A DNA stretch of 64,000 bases from Rhytidiadelphus loreus (lineage: Eukaryota > Streptophyta > Bryopsida > Hypnales > Hylocomiaceae), in contig OX344763.1 of NCBI GenBank assembly GCA_947034895.1, forward strand, positions 79,627,093-79,691,092, read 5' to 3'. Within the stretch, counting starts at the first letter, position 1, and each line of letters opens with the position of its first letter. This document shows positions 20,801-31,600 of the stretch, piece by piece. The notes below the pieces were generated by a model. That model worked only from the letters and a program-made list of their open reading frames with translations. It was not told the origin of the DNA and ran no database searches. Made by a program: the position numbers and the translations under genes.

Positions 20801-21985
20801 CAATGGCCGCGACTTCATTTGTGCCCCTGTCTCTCCATGCATGCAAACGCATCCAGATCAGTGAATTGGTTTCGTCTTCGCCACTTTGCCAATAACCCAA
20901 GTGGTGATGTTATGTGTCATTGTGATCCACCACAAATCCTAACAGTCATCCACGCCTTGTACAAATTATGGCGCTTAGAGATGTTTTGGAACTTCCATTG
21001 AGGTAGAACACTCTAAAAGCGCCCGTCTTCTTGAGCGGGCTCCTACAAAAAGGTACTAAATGGATATGATTTCGTCTTGAAATGGACCTTAACGACTTTT
21101 GCTTGAATCAAGGAAAAGGTGTTCTCTATTGCAGGAGTCCATCAACGGCCTGGGTATCCACAGTTTCCTTCCAAGGATCACAAATTGGTGAATACAACAG
21201 ATTTCTTTGGAAATCCGTAACTAATTCAGAAATGCGTCTAAAACTTCGAATCCACTTGTGTTAGGTTCAGCCACTTTTTTTCTATCTCTGAGCGATTTTT
21301 AATCGTGAAAATCTATGAAAAAGGTGGAGCTGTCCTTCAATGGCCGGTTTCAGAGCATATTACCTGACCGTCTTGTTCTGAGGACGACGTGTTAGACCTT
21401 AGAACACGATGCTGGACATGCCCCATGATGGACATCTACGTCACATAGCGCCCATAAGGAGTTTGGCACGTACGTATGGGCTTGATTCTGACCCACATGC
21501 GGAGAAATCAACGGAAATACACGTATTTTTCTACCCCCACTCCCATCTCTAAACGCAATTTCGGCCCCCCGCCATCCCAAAAACCGCCAATATAATGGAA
21601 TACCGCCATTTTAACGAAATTGGCCATCAATCTTGAACCTAATTCTACTTAATAATTTTTTTTTAAATGAAAATCAAGAGTGTTTTTTTTTTTTTTTTAA
21701 TTCTAGACTTCCAACACAATTCTTCAACACAAAATTTCTTAAATATTTAAATTCTAAATGAAGAATTTTCAAATTCTAATTTAGATCTATTCAAAGTGTA
21801 TGTTCTACATTACAAAAAACTTGAATATGAACTGTGTCCAAATCACCTCCTAGTAAAATGTTTGCCAAATATTCATAGTAAATTGAACTAAAGTTCTTAT
21901 CACTAAAATTTCTTGTAAAAAATGTTTAAACCACCAAGTTTGACATTCTATGTGCAATAGGAATGTTTTCTATTAACTTTGTACT
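20801..21985. other. transition from GC-rich island to AT-rich DNA, no gene seen
   Basis: A degenerate family A-like pair occurs at about 21,006-21,042 (AAGCGCCCG ... GAGCGGGCT). After ~21,600 the sequence becomes AT-rich with long poly-T stretches. Short frames here are not supported by any motif. Confidence 0.4.
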
Positions 21986-21989
21986 TCAC

Positions 21990-22380
21990 AATTCATCCTT
22001 TTTTTAACTCAGCAGACTTTAGAGACTGTTTTCGCATAGTATCGTACCTTTTTTTTTAAAACTTAAAACTAATAAAAGTTGTAAATTCAAGTTAAATTTC
22101 ATCTCCAACAATCCTTTAGTGATTTTAAGTCTCCAATTAAAAGTTATGAACAAAATTCAGAGAGGGTTTGGAATGAAATTTTTTTTTAACATTTGTAAAC
22201 ACTCTCTCCCTGAATTTTGCTCATAACTTTCAATTGGAGACTCAAAATCACAAATGTATTGTTGGAGATGAAATATAACTTTATTTTACAACTTTTATTA
22301 GTTTTAAGTTTTTTGAAAAAAGGTACTATACTATGAGAAAACAGCCTCCAAAGTCGACTAAGTTGAAACAACAAATGACA
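21990..22380. mobile_element. hairpin MITE with ~170-bp inverted arms
   Basis: The left arm (about 22,000-22,168) and right arm (about 22,190-22,370) are reverse complements of high identity. Shared words are AACTYAGYNGACTTT, GACTGTTTTC-then-CATAGTAT, CTTAAAACTAATAAAAGTTG, TTTCATCTCCAACAAT and GTCTCCAATTRAAAGTTATG. The arms meet at a short centre near 22,175. The outer ends are too diverged to assign a target duplication, so the superfamily is unknown. Confidence 0.75.
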
Positions 22381-22435
22381 AAAGATTGAAAAACGAAAAT
22401 AAATACTTATTTGTTCAAGTTTAAATCATGTACAT

Positions 22436-22510
22436 TTACTCATGGTTGAATGGATAGAGCTTTGCACCCCTAGCCAAGGGGTGCAAGGTTCAAACCCGGT
22501 TGCCTCCCCC
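22436..22510 (+). repeat. tRNA-like sequence with Pol III A and B boxes (SINE head or tRNA relic)
   Basis: TGGTTGAATGG at 22,443-22,453 fits the A-box consensus and GGTTCAAACCC at 22,488-22,498 fits the B box at normal spacing. Between them is a strong hairpin: TTGCACCCC (22,462) pairs with GGGGTGCAA (22,478) around a 7-base loop. That is a 9-bp stem, longer than a normal anticodon stem. There is no good acceptor stem, so this is more likely a tRNA-derived SINE head or relic than a working tRNA. Confidence 0.5.
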
Positions 22511-22619
22511 CATCTACATAGTGGTTTGCCACCTAGGTGCTTGCCCCCGTGGCAGTATGTGGCTTTTGGGAAAATTGATTTTATTAAAAAGTTTTGAAAA
22601 TGTTAAGAAAAAGTTAACA

Positions 22620-22809
22620 AATTTTAGTTGAAATATTTGTCCAAATCAACAAATTTTTGGACAATTTTTTGTTGGATTTTGTTCAAATCAACAAAAAATC
22701 AACAAAAACTTGTTGGACAATGTCCAAATCAGCACTTCCAAATCAACAAAAACTATGTCGTCCAAATCAACATTTTTTTGTCAATTTGGACGTTGGTTTT
22801 TCTACTAGT
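22620..22809. mobile_element. 3' end of a CACTA-type non-autonomous element
   Basis: The right edge reads TTTTTCTACTAGTG, the complement of CACTAGTAGAAAAA, and ends at 22,809. Subterminal motifs of the type TCCAAATCAACAAA recur five times in the 190 bases before it. They match the subterminal motifs of the complete element at 26,026-26,655. I could not find the left terminus upstream. Confidence 0.6.
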
Positions 22810-24779
22810 GGTGATTTGACAAAATCTTCAAAGTTAAACAACCCTATGGGGTCATCCTGATGAATGACAATTGGTTCACGCCAAAAGTCCACGATTCAAG
22901 ATTGACTTGAACTGCCAAAGTTTTCCGCAGCGACGCTAGAGTGTGAGCGGGGAGCAACGAGCGTTGAGCAATGAGTGATTGGATTTGAGCATTCATTGCA
23001 AGGATTTTTACTAAAAATAGACATATTAGAGTAATAAGTAGTATTGTTAGACCCCAAAATAGAAATGTCAAAAATCCAAAATAGAAAAAATTGCAAAAAA
23101 ATTTGGAATTTTTTAATTTAAAATAACCAATGTTGAAATCAAATGTTGCATGAAGGGACATTCATTCATCCATGTACAAATGAACTTCATCCATGTCATC
23201 CATTCATCATCCATTCATCATCCATCCAAGAAAGGCTTGATTTTTACATTATAGTAGATATCCTAGAAAATGGAGTGTAATTTTTTGAATATTTATTTTC
23301 AAAAACAAAAATTTACAAAAATCATTAAAATTTGCATTGTTGACCACAAAACTTTGTTAACTATTTTGAGGCTGGTTTAATGCTCCTCGGAACCGAATAG
23401 CATCTTCAAGGTTCATTTAGAAAAATGTAACAACTAATCCTATATTGTAGTTTGATTGTGGTTTAGGGGTCCTTGGAAGTTGGAACCAAATAATACTGTT
23501 AAGGTTCATCTGGAGAAATATAACAATCAATTCTACAACGGTTCATTAATTTCTTTTTGTACTTTTAAAACCTTTCATCAAAGAACATTGACTTTATAGA
23601 CCAAACTTTTTTTCCACCACCTCCTCATGAGCCTCAGGCTTCCCTCTATATATTGGGGTTAGCTTTTTTGTTCTTACGATGAGACTCTTTGGAACCTAAC
23701 TTTTATTTTATTGAAGATGTTGGTTTATTAATTATTCTAAGAATACATACATCCTTGGACAACAATGCTAGAGCGAGGAACAACAAGCAATGAGTGTTGA
23801 GCGACAAACATTTGAATTTGAGCACTCAATAAGACTTTTGTTAATTAAAAATAGACATATTAGAGTCATAAATAGTGATGTCAAATCTAAAATTAGTAAT
23901 GTCAAAATTACTAAAATATAAATTATTACAAATAGAATTTTTTAAAATCAATTTGTTGTTATAAAACCTTTATTTTAAGGCAATTGATTTAGCTTTCAAA
24001 TATTGTTGGTAAGTCCAAGAATAATAGTCTAGCCTCTCTTGCAACAAAATAGGTACTACCACAGGGATGATGTATGAATTACTTTCATCCATGTCATCCA
24101 TGTCATCCATTCATCATCCATCTAGGAAAGGCCTTATTTATACATTGCAATACATGCTTTAGAATCCTATGGTTCTCTCCATCCATTTTTTTATGACTCC
24201 CATGCATATGGAATGCACAAATTATATTACCATTGTCTACACATTCGTCTTTTTGTATGTATTCTTTTTATGATTACAATTTTACAAATGATTTGAGTCA
24301 TCCTTAGGGTGCCAAATACTACTCCCACTTTGAACTAATTAGTCCAATAAGGCCTATGTCACCTACTCCAATTGACCATTATTTAACCAACTCTAAGCAC
24401 ACGTGTCTTGACTATGAATTGTTAGACAGATATCATTAGGGGAAGAATAGGGTCGGAATAGGGCTACTAGATCTAGACTACTACTAAATAGTAGATGGCT
24501 CCTCATATAAAAAGAGTCAATTTTAGGTGCAAAAAGACCTCCCCTCTATTAATTTGAAGAGTTTATAGAATTGCAATTTTGGTTTTAAATTCAATTTTTC
24601 TTTTAAATTAATTTTTTTTTATGCAATAGATGGCTTCTCAAATGGGAGGAGTCATTTCTTGGTGCCAAAGACCCTCTTCTTGTTAATTTCGTGGATTATA
24701 AGAATTGTGATTAAATTTTTTTTCCAAATATTTAAAAAATAAAAAAAATTCATTATATGACTTCTCGGATCGAAGAGAC

Positions 24780-27700
24780 AATTTTTGGTGCTAAAGGACC
24801 CTCTTTTTATTTATAAAAAAGATTATTTGAAAATCTCTAATTCATTGTGGTTTGTGAGGGTCCCTTCAAGCTAAGAAAGGCTCTCATGAGTGTCAAAAAG
24901 CCCTTCCTTGGTGCCAAAGTGTTTTCTCTTTTCTTTTTGGTATGACATTACATAGACTCTTGGTGTCACAGAAAGCTCATCATATTAGAGGAGCAATTTC
25001 TTAGTATCAAAGGGTTCTCTTATAATTTTCTTTCGTATGTTATTATATAGATTCTAGGTGCTATAGAAGGCTCCTCAAGAATCTAAGGAAGATTCCTCAG
25101 ATATGAAAAGTCCCTCTTTGGTACCACAATGACTTTCCTAAAGAAGGCTCTAATAAACCCAACGAATGATCTTTGTATCCATAGAAATCTTAACCTTCCT
25201 TTGTGAGAAGACCTCTCACAAGGATTTCTCCTTAGATCCAAAGAGCCCTTCCTTGTTGCCAAAAGGCTCTCCCAAAAAAGACTCTCTCCAAAAGGCTCCT
25301 TAGAACCTAAGGGCTCTTCCAAAAAAGGCTCTTTGGATTTGGAGGATCCCTCAGATTTCCAAGGGCTCATCCAATTAAGGCTCTAAAGAACCTCAATAGA
25401 CTCCTCAAATCCAAAATCCTTTTTTGGATGCAAAGGACTCTTCTAGATAAGGCTCCTTAAATCTCAAGGAAGGCTTTTTAGATTCTAAGGATCCTTCCTT
25501 TGGTTCCCAAGGCTCCTCCAATGAAGACTCTAAGGCACCTCTAAGGGCTCCTTTGGATCCTAGGAGTCTTTCCTTGGTGTCAAAGGGTTCTTCTAAAGAA
25601 TACTCCTTAGAACCCAAGGAACTTTCTTTGGATTTCCAAGAGCCCATTCATGGTGCTAAAGGGCTCTCTCAATAAAGGCTTTAAGGAACTCCAAAAGGCT
25701 CCTTGAATTTAAGGAGACTTTCTTTGGTGTCAAAGGGCTCCTCTAAGGAAGGCTCTTTGGATTTTAAGGAGCCTTCCTTTAGTTTTCAAGGGCTCTCCAA
25801 TGAAGACTCTAAAGGACCCATAAGGCTCCTTGAATTCGAAGAGCCTTCTCTTAGTGCCAAAGAATTCTTCCAAGGGAGGCTCTTTGGAACTCAAAGAGGC
25901 TCCTCGATTCTAAGGAGCCTTCTTTCAGTTCCCAAAGGCTTTTTTAATGAAGACTTTCAAGGACAAAAAGGGCTCCTCGAATTCAAGGAGCCTATTTTTT
26001 ATGCCAAAGGATTCTTGCAAGGAAGCACTAGTAGAAAAATAGTGACTACCATAACAAGAAAGTGTTGATGTCTTTTGTATCCTCAGTTGCGTTGTCTTGG
26101 ATAGTACTTAACAAAAAACTGTTGTACATTTTGTTAAGGTGATCAAGTCAAAAAAATAAAATAATAATTGATTTATAAATGTGCTCAAAAAATGGCCGCC
26201 ACATGGCAAACCAAAAATCAGTCCAGTAGAGAATGCTACATAGGCAAAAATTGTCATGTAGACAATAAAATTAAATTAATTTTTAAACTTCAATAAGAAA
26301 GAAAAAGACAAGTTTATATTAATTTGATGATAGAAGAGAGGTAACTTCGGTGATTGAAGAGAGGAGAAAGCAAGCTCTTTATACAAGTGGGGTGGTAGAA
26401 AGTAGAACAAACCATATGGGATATGTGAATTAAGACTATGAGTGGTTCACATATCCCATATGGTTTGTTCTACCTTCTACCACCCCATTTGTATAAAGAG
26501 CTTGCCAAAATGAACAAAAAAGTGCAAACTTTTTTATTGATTTGGATGTTGTACTATCTCAATCAACAAAGAATTGTTAAAATGGTCAATATTGTATGCC
26601 AATCAACAAAAAATTGTTAATTTTTTGTTGATTTGGACACCATTTTCTAGTAGTGAAGGCTCCTTGGTTCCGAGGAGCCTATTTTTGGTGTAAAAGGGTT
26701 CTTACAAGAGAGGCTCTTCGGAACTCAAGGGAGGCTCCTCGATTCCGAGGAGCCTTCTTTTGGTTCCCAAAAACTCTTTCAATGAAGGCTTTCAAGGACA
26801 AAAAAGGCTCCTTGGTTCCGAGGAGCCTATTCTTGGTGCCAAAGAGTTCTTACAAGAATCCAAGGAAGGCTCCTTGGAATCAAGGAGCTTATTTTTGGTG
26901 CCAAAGAGTTTTTATAGGGAGGCTCCTTAGAACCTTTGGAAGGCTCCTCGATTTCGAGGAGCCTATTTTTGATGCCAAAGGGTTCTTTGCAAGGGAGGCT
27001 CCTTAAAAATCAAGGGAGGCTTTTTGAAAATCAAGGGAGGTTTCTCAAAACCCAAAGAAGGCTCCTCAATTATGAGGAGCCTTCTCTCGGTTCCCAAAGG
27101 CTCTTTCGATGAAAGATTTCAAAGACAAAAAATGTTGGTCTATTTTGAGGAGCCTATTTTTGGTGCCAAAGGATTCTTGCAAGAGAGGCTCTTTGATTCC
27201 GAGGAGCCTTCTTTCAGTTCCCAAAAGCTCTTTGAACAAAGTCCTTCAAAGACAAAAAGGCTCCTCGAATTTGAGGAGTGGCCTATTGTTGGTGTCAAAA
27301 AGTTCTTATAAGGGAGGCTTCTCAAATTTGAGGAGCCTATTGTTGGTATCAAAGAGTTCTTATAAGGGAGGCTTCTCAAATTTGAGGAGCCTATTGTTGG
27401 TGTCAAAGAGTTCGGAGGCTCCTCAAAAACCAAGGGAGACTCTTCGGAACCAAATGAAAGCTTCTTAGTTCTAAGGAGCTTATTTTTGGTGCCAAAGATT
27501 TTTTGCAAGGGAGGCTCCTTGGAAACCAAATGAGGCTCTTTAAAAACCAAGGGAGGCTCCTTGGAAACCAAATGAGGCTCCTTAAAAACCAAGGGAGGCT
27601 TCTTGGAACCCAAGGAAGGCTCTTTGGAATCCGAAGAGTCTTCTTTTGGTTCCTAAAGACTCTTCTAATTTAGGCTCTAAAGAATCCCAATAGGCTCCTT

Positions 27701-29110
27701 GAATCCGAGGAGCCTTTTTTGGGTGCTAATGGGCTCTTTGAAATAAGGCTCCTTGAATCCGAGGAGCCTTTTTTGGGTGCTAATGGGCTCTTTGAAATAA
27801 GGCTCCTTGAATCCGAGGAGCCTTTTTTGGGTGCTAATGGGCTCTTTGAAATAAGGCTCCTTGAATGCCAAGAAAGGCTCCTTAGATTCTAAGAAGGCTT
27901 CCATTGGTTCTCAAGGGCTTTCCTAATAAAGGCTCTAAAGAACTCAAGAGGGCTCTTCGAATCCAAGGAGCTTTTTTTTTATACTAAAGGGCTCTTCCAA
28001 AGAAGGCTCCTTGGATTTCGAAAAGCCCTACTTTGTTCCCACGGGCTTTTCCAATGAAGGTTCTAAAGGACCCCTAAAGGCTCCTTCGATCCGAGGAGGC
28101 TTTTCTTGCTGCCATTCAGTTCTTCCATGGAAGGCTCTTTGGAACATGAGGACAGCTCCTTGAATTCCAAGGAGCCGTTTCTTGTTTCCTAAGAGCTTTT
28201 TCAATGAAGGTTGTAAGGGACCCTAAATGACTACATAGATCGAGAAGCCTTTCTTTCGTGCCAAAGGCTTTTTTAATTTTTTTTCCATTTGTCATTAGAT
28301 AGACTCTTGGTGCCAGAGAAGGCTCTAGACTTTGAATTCAAAAAGTCATTTTTTAATACCATTGACTCTCTCTTAATTTATTGGGTATATCATTAGATAG
28401 ACTTTTGGTGCTAGAAGAGGCTTTTTGGATCCAAGAAGTAATTTTTTGGTTCTAGTGAACTCTATGCCTTTGAAGGGAGGGGAGTCATTTAAAGGCTTTG
28501 GAATCTTTGTAAAGGTCCCTCTGAACCAACAAAAGGCTCTTTGGAACCCAAATATGATTCATTGGATCCTATAGAAGGTACCTCTTAGCCCAAAGAAGGC
28601 TTCAAAAGAACCCAAAAAGGGCTCTTTCAAGAAAGGATCTTCATATTTGAGGAGCTCTTCTTTATTGCTAAAGGGCTCTCTAAAGATAGACTCCTCCAAA
28701 CCTAAGGATGACTCCTTGGATCCGAGGAGCCTTTCCTTGGTGGTAAAGAACTTTACCAAGAACCCAAGGAAGGTTCTTCGAATTTGAAGAGCCTTTTTTT
28801 TGTGCCAAAGGCCCCTCTTTTAATATTTTTGGTATATCATTGGATAGACCTTTGGTACCATAGAAGACTCCAAATCTTGTATCCAAAGAGCTTTTTTAGG
28901 AGAAGTGACTCTCCATTCATTTGGGAGATGTCATTAGATGACTCTTGCTGACATAAAAAACTCTTGGAATATGAAGAGTCATTTTTCGGTACCAAAGAGA
29001 CTCTTTTTGAGGGTGTTTGAGAGACTCTGGTTCATTTTTCAGGTCTTTTGGTGCCATGGGAGTCTTTAGAATCCTAGGAACCTCCTTTGGTGCTTAAAGA
29101 ATCTCTCTTT
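24780..29110. repeat. family B palindrome array (CTCCTCG..CGAGGAG), 54-bp base unit
   Basis: Dozens of imperfect palindromes of the type GGCTCCTCGRATYCGAGG + AGCC recur every ~50-80 bases. They are joined by spacers like TTTTTGGTGCCAAAGGRTT and TTCCAAYGAAGGCT. An almost exact 54-bp tandem triplet starts at 27,693, 27,747 and 27,801, and another 54-bp pair at 27,311 and 27,365. Arms vary together: CTCCTCG/CGAGGAG (26,733), CTCCTTG/CAAGGAG (26,868), CTCCTCA/TGAGGAG (27,060). All six frames give short KEPSLGSKE-like repeats, which are by-products. Confidence 0.85.
26026..26655. mobile_element. complete 630-bp CACTA-type MITE with internal hairpin
   Basis: The element starts CACTAGTAGAAAAATAGTG at 26,026, ends CATTTTCTAGTAGTG at 26,655, and is flanked by the 3-bp target duplication AAG (26,023-26,025 and 26,656-26,658). 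Subterminal CAATCAACAAARAATTG motifs follow the CACTA pattern. In the middle, 59-base arms at 26,371-26,429 and 26,446-26,504 are near-perfect reverse complements (two mismatches seen by eye). It inserted into the family B array. It has no transposase frame. Confidence 0.85.
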
Positions 29111-29134
29111 AAATTTTTTTTATTGTCCTTTTAA

Positions 29135-30055
29135 CCCCTAAAGGACCATGGCCGTTCTTCTGTCAAAAACTACTCAAAACTGCCATTTTTGCCGCATTCA
29201 TCAAAAAAAAAAAAATACTTTTTTTAGAATCTAACCGTAGGATCTTGTACTTTACTAGTTTAGTATCATGTAGTAAAAATTTCGTGGAGTTTGACCGTAC
29301 AGATTGGAAGATATTAGCATTCAAAGTTGAAAAAAGAAAGTTTTTTTGAACACTAGCCTGCAATTTCAGATGACTTTGAATGCCATTTGGGAAAAAAATT
29401 TACACCATGGACCTTGAATTTAAAATTTTTTGTGTTGAAGAATTGAGTTGAAAGTCTAGAAAAAAAAATTAAAAAAACACACGATTGATTTTCATTCTTT
29501 AAAAAATTGTTCAATAGAAGTAGGTCCAAGATTGAAAGAAAAACTAAATCGTTAATAGCTCTAAAATGGAATTGAAACACAATAATCTCAACGGTGAGAT
29601 TGTTCTAAATAGAAAACTTAACCTTGTCAAACAATTTTTTTTGAAAAATTGTGAAAATTGCATTCAGAATTGAATCCTATAAGTTATTTTTTTCAAGAAG
29701 ATGCTGAAATTGCCCAAAAAACAAGATTGTTCATAACTTTCACATTACTAATCCAAATGGAATGAATCAAAGCTTCACATGTAGAAAAAAATATGATCTT
29801 TAAGAAGGAAAAAATTAAAAAATTAATTTCAAATTTTTGTAGATTTATTTTTCTGCCTGGTGACATGAAAATTATGTTTAAGATGCCATAACTTTTGCTC
29901 CCGGGCACCAATTGAAATAGAATTTATATTCCCACGAAGCTCATAAGTTTTCCTATCTTATGAGAAAGTTTCAAAAAAATTCACTAAAAATTGAGATCAT
30001 AGGAACTTGCCCAAAATCCATTTTGTCCCCCGAAGGGACAATGGTCCTTTAGGGG
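29135..30055. mobile_element. complete 921-bp TTAA-flanked element (piggyBac-like MITE), copy 3
   Basis: The left terminus CCCCTAAAGGACCATGG starts at 29,135 and the right terminus ATGGTCCTTTAGGGG ends at 30,055. An exact TTAA flanks both sides (29,131-29,134 and 30,056-30,059). The perfect inverted part is 14 bases (CCCCTAAAGGACCA and its complement). The interior is AT-rich with no long frame. Target preference and termini fit piggyBac, a superfamily rarely reported from plants. Confidence 0.8.
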
Positions 30056-31600
30056 TTAAGGATGGAGGATTTTTTGTAAAGGGTCCTAGTGCCATAGAAG
30101 GCAACAACGCTAGAGTATGAATGAAGAGCGATGAACAATTGAATTTGAATGCTCCTTACAAATATTTTTACTAAAAATAGATATGTTAGAGTAATAAATA
30201 GGGTTGTCAAATCCAAAAATAGTAATTTCAAAAAACAAAAATAGATTTTTTTTTTTTTGAATTCAATTTTTTTATTTTAAATAATTAATTATACAATCAA
30301 ATGTTGCATTTAAAGGGGCATGAATGAAAGTCAAGCAACTCCTACAATAAAAAGAAGCTCAACCATACATCTAATGAATAAATGAACTTCATCCATCCAA
30401 TAAATGTTTTACTTGTATATTGCAATACATGTCCAAAAAAATTGAGTGCAATTTTTTATTTTAAAAAAATAGAAAAAAAAATTTAGGATTCTTGACGTCA
30501 AAACTCATCTTACTATTTTAAACTTTGAAGCTACGCAAGGTTCATTTCAATTGGCAACTTGAAAGGAACCTTGGCTACTAATTTGGAGGGTTATTTCCAT
30601 TGTGATTTTTTTTCTTCTTTAAATTCAAAAGAATTTTTTTCAAAAGAATTTTTTTATTCATTTTGATAAAAAAAAGAAAATTCAAATTTTTTTTAGTGAG
30701 TAAATAGCTCCTCGGATCCGAGGAGGAATTTGTTATTGCCTTCTCTTTGCACCAAGAGCTCCTCGAAATCCGAGGAGCCTTTTCTTCACACTGAGGAGCC
30801 TTCTCTTCATTCCGAGGAGCCCTAATATAAAAAACATTAATTTTTTTTAAATTGATAAAAGACTAGATGTTTTTTTAATTTTAATTTTAATTTTAATTTT
30901 TTTAAGGTAGTTCAAATTTTCTCTCAAAAAAGATAGCAACAAGAAATCGCTCCTTTGATTCAAGGAGCTATCTATTGAATGTTTTTTTAATATTTTTTTA
31001 AAGATTTTTTTTGGAAATTCAAATTTTCTTTTCAAGAAAATAATTTTGAATTTTTTTCATTTAAATCACAGTTTAAATAACCTCCCAAATTAACAAAGGG
31101 AGGGTCCTTTGGCAACCTCTCTACCTTTGATTTAAGGTAATTGAACATCAATCTTTATCTTAAACAATTGAGTTTTAAATCCCATTCAATAGACATCTAT
31201 CATCCAATGAAATGAACAATGGATGTATTTCATCCAATAAAGTCAACTACAAAAAATTTATCCAAATTCATTCATCCCCATTCATCCCCATTCTTTCTCT
31301 TCAAACTCATTTATAGCCATAAGTGTCTATCCTAAATAATGGATATAGGCATCTCATGGTGAAAAGTTTAAAATTTTTCACAAGATTTTTTAAAAATGGC
31401 CAGTATTCACCACTCATTGCTCGTCGCTCAATGCTCAACGCTCATTGCTCCCTGCTCATACTTTAGCAACCTTGAGTTTTCCGTAGACCTTTGGCAACTT
31501 GGTCATGAACTAACCCACTTTGTGAATGGTTCAATGAATGGTAGTGTAGCGGAGTAGTCATATCCATCTTCTCCAACCATTTTGGTTTATATCTACGCAC
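30056..31600. other. right part of the inverted-repeat unit, AT-rich, few family B palindromes
   Basis: A perfect family B palindrome occurs at 30,707-30,725 (CTCCTCGGATCCGAGGAG), with two more near 30,758 and 30,795. The 30,095-30,420 stretch repeats the segment at 23,755-24,130 in the same orientation. No gene was found. Confidence 0.5.

Larger units (their letters stand above)
22863..31540. mobile_element. putative ~8.7 kb unit bounded by inverted repeats, with nested transposons
   Basis: Sequence at about 22,863-22,985 matches the reverse complement of about 31,415-31,540. The best part is GCTARAGTRTGAGCRGGGAG followed by CAAYGAGCGTTGAGCAWTGAG (about 88 percent over 41 bases). Related copies of this terminal motif lie at ~23,755-23,900 and ~30,095-30,210 in the same orientation as the left one, so the structure may be composite. 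The interior (24.8-29.1 and 30.7-31.0 kb) is filled with family B palindromes. No coding region is evident. Element boundaries and target duplications are not resolved. Confidence 0.45.

Noticed and set aside
7609..21590. LTR retrotransposon or endogenous virus
   Set aside because: No reverse transcriptase, integrase, protease or capsid motifs were seen, and no paired long terminal repeats were found.
25083..28886. Many frames with KEPSLGSKEP-like repeats
   Set aside because: They arise from the GC-clustered family B palindromes. All six frames show the same pattern, and none is bounded by gene signals.
24780..29110. CRISPR-like array
   Set aside because: Repeat units are variable, spacers are themselves repetitive, there are no cas genes, and the genome is eukaryotic.
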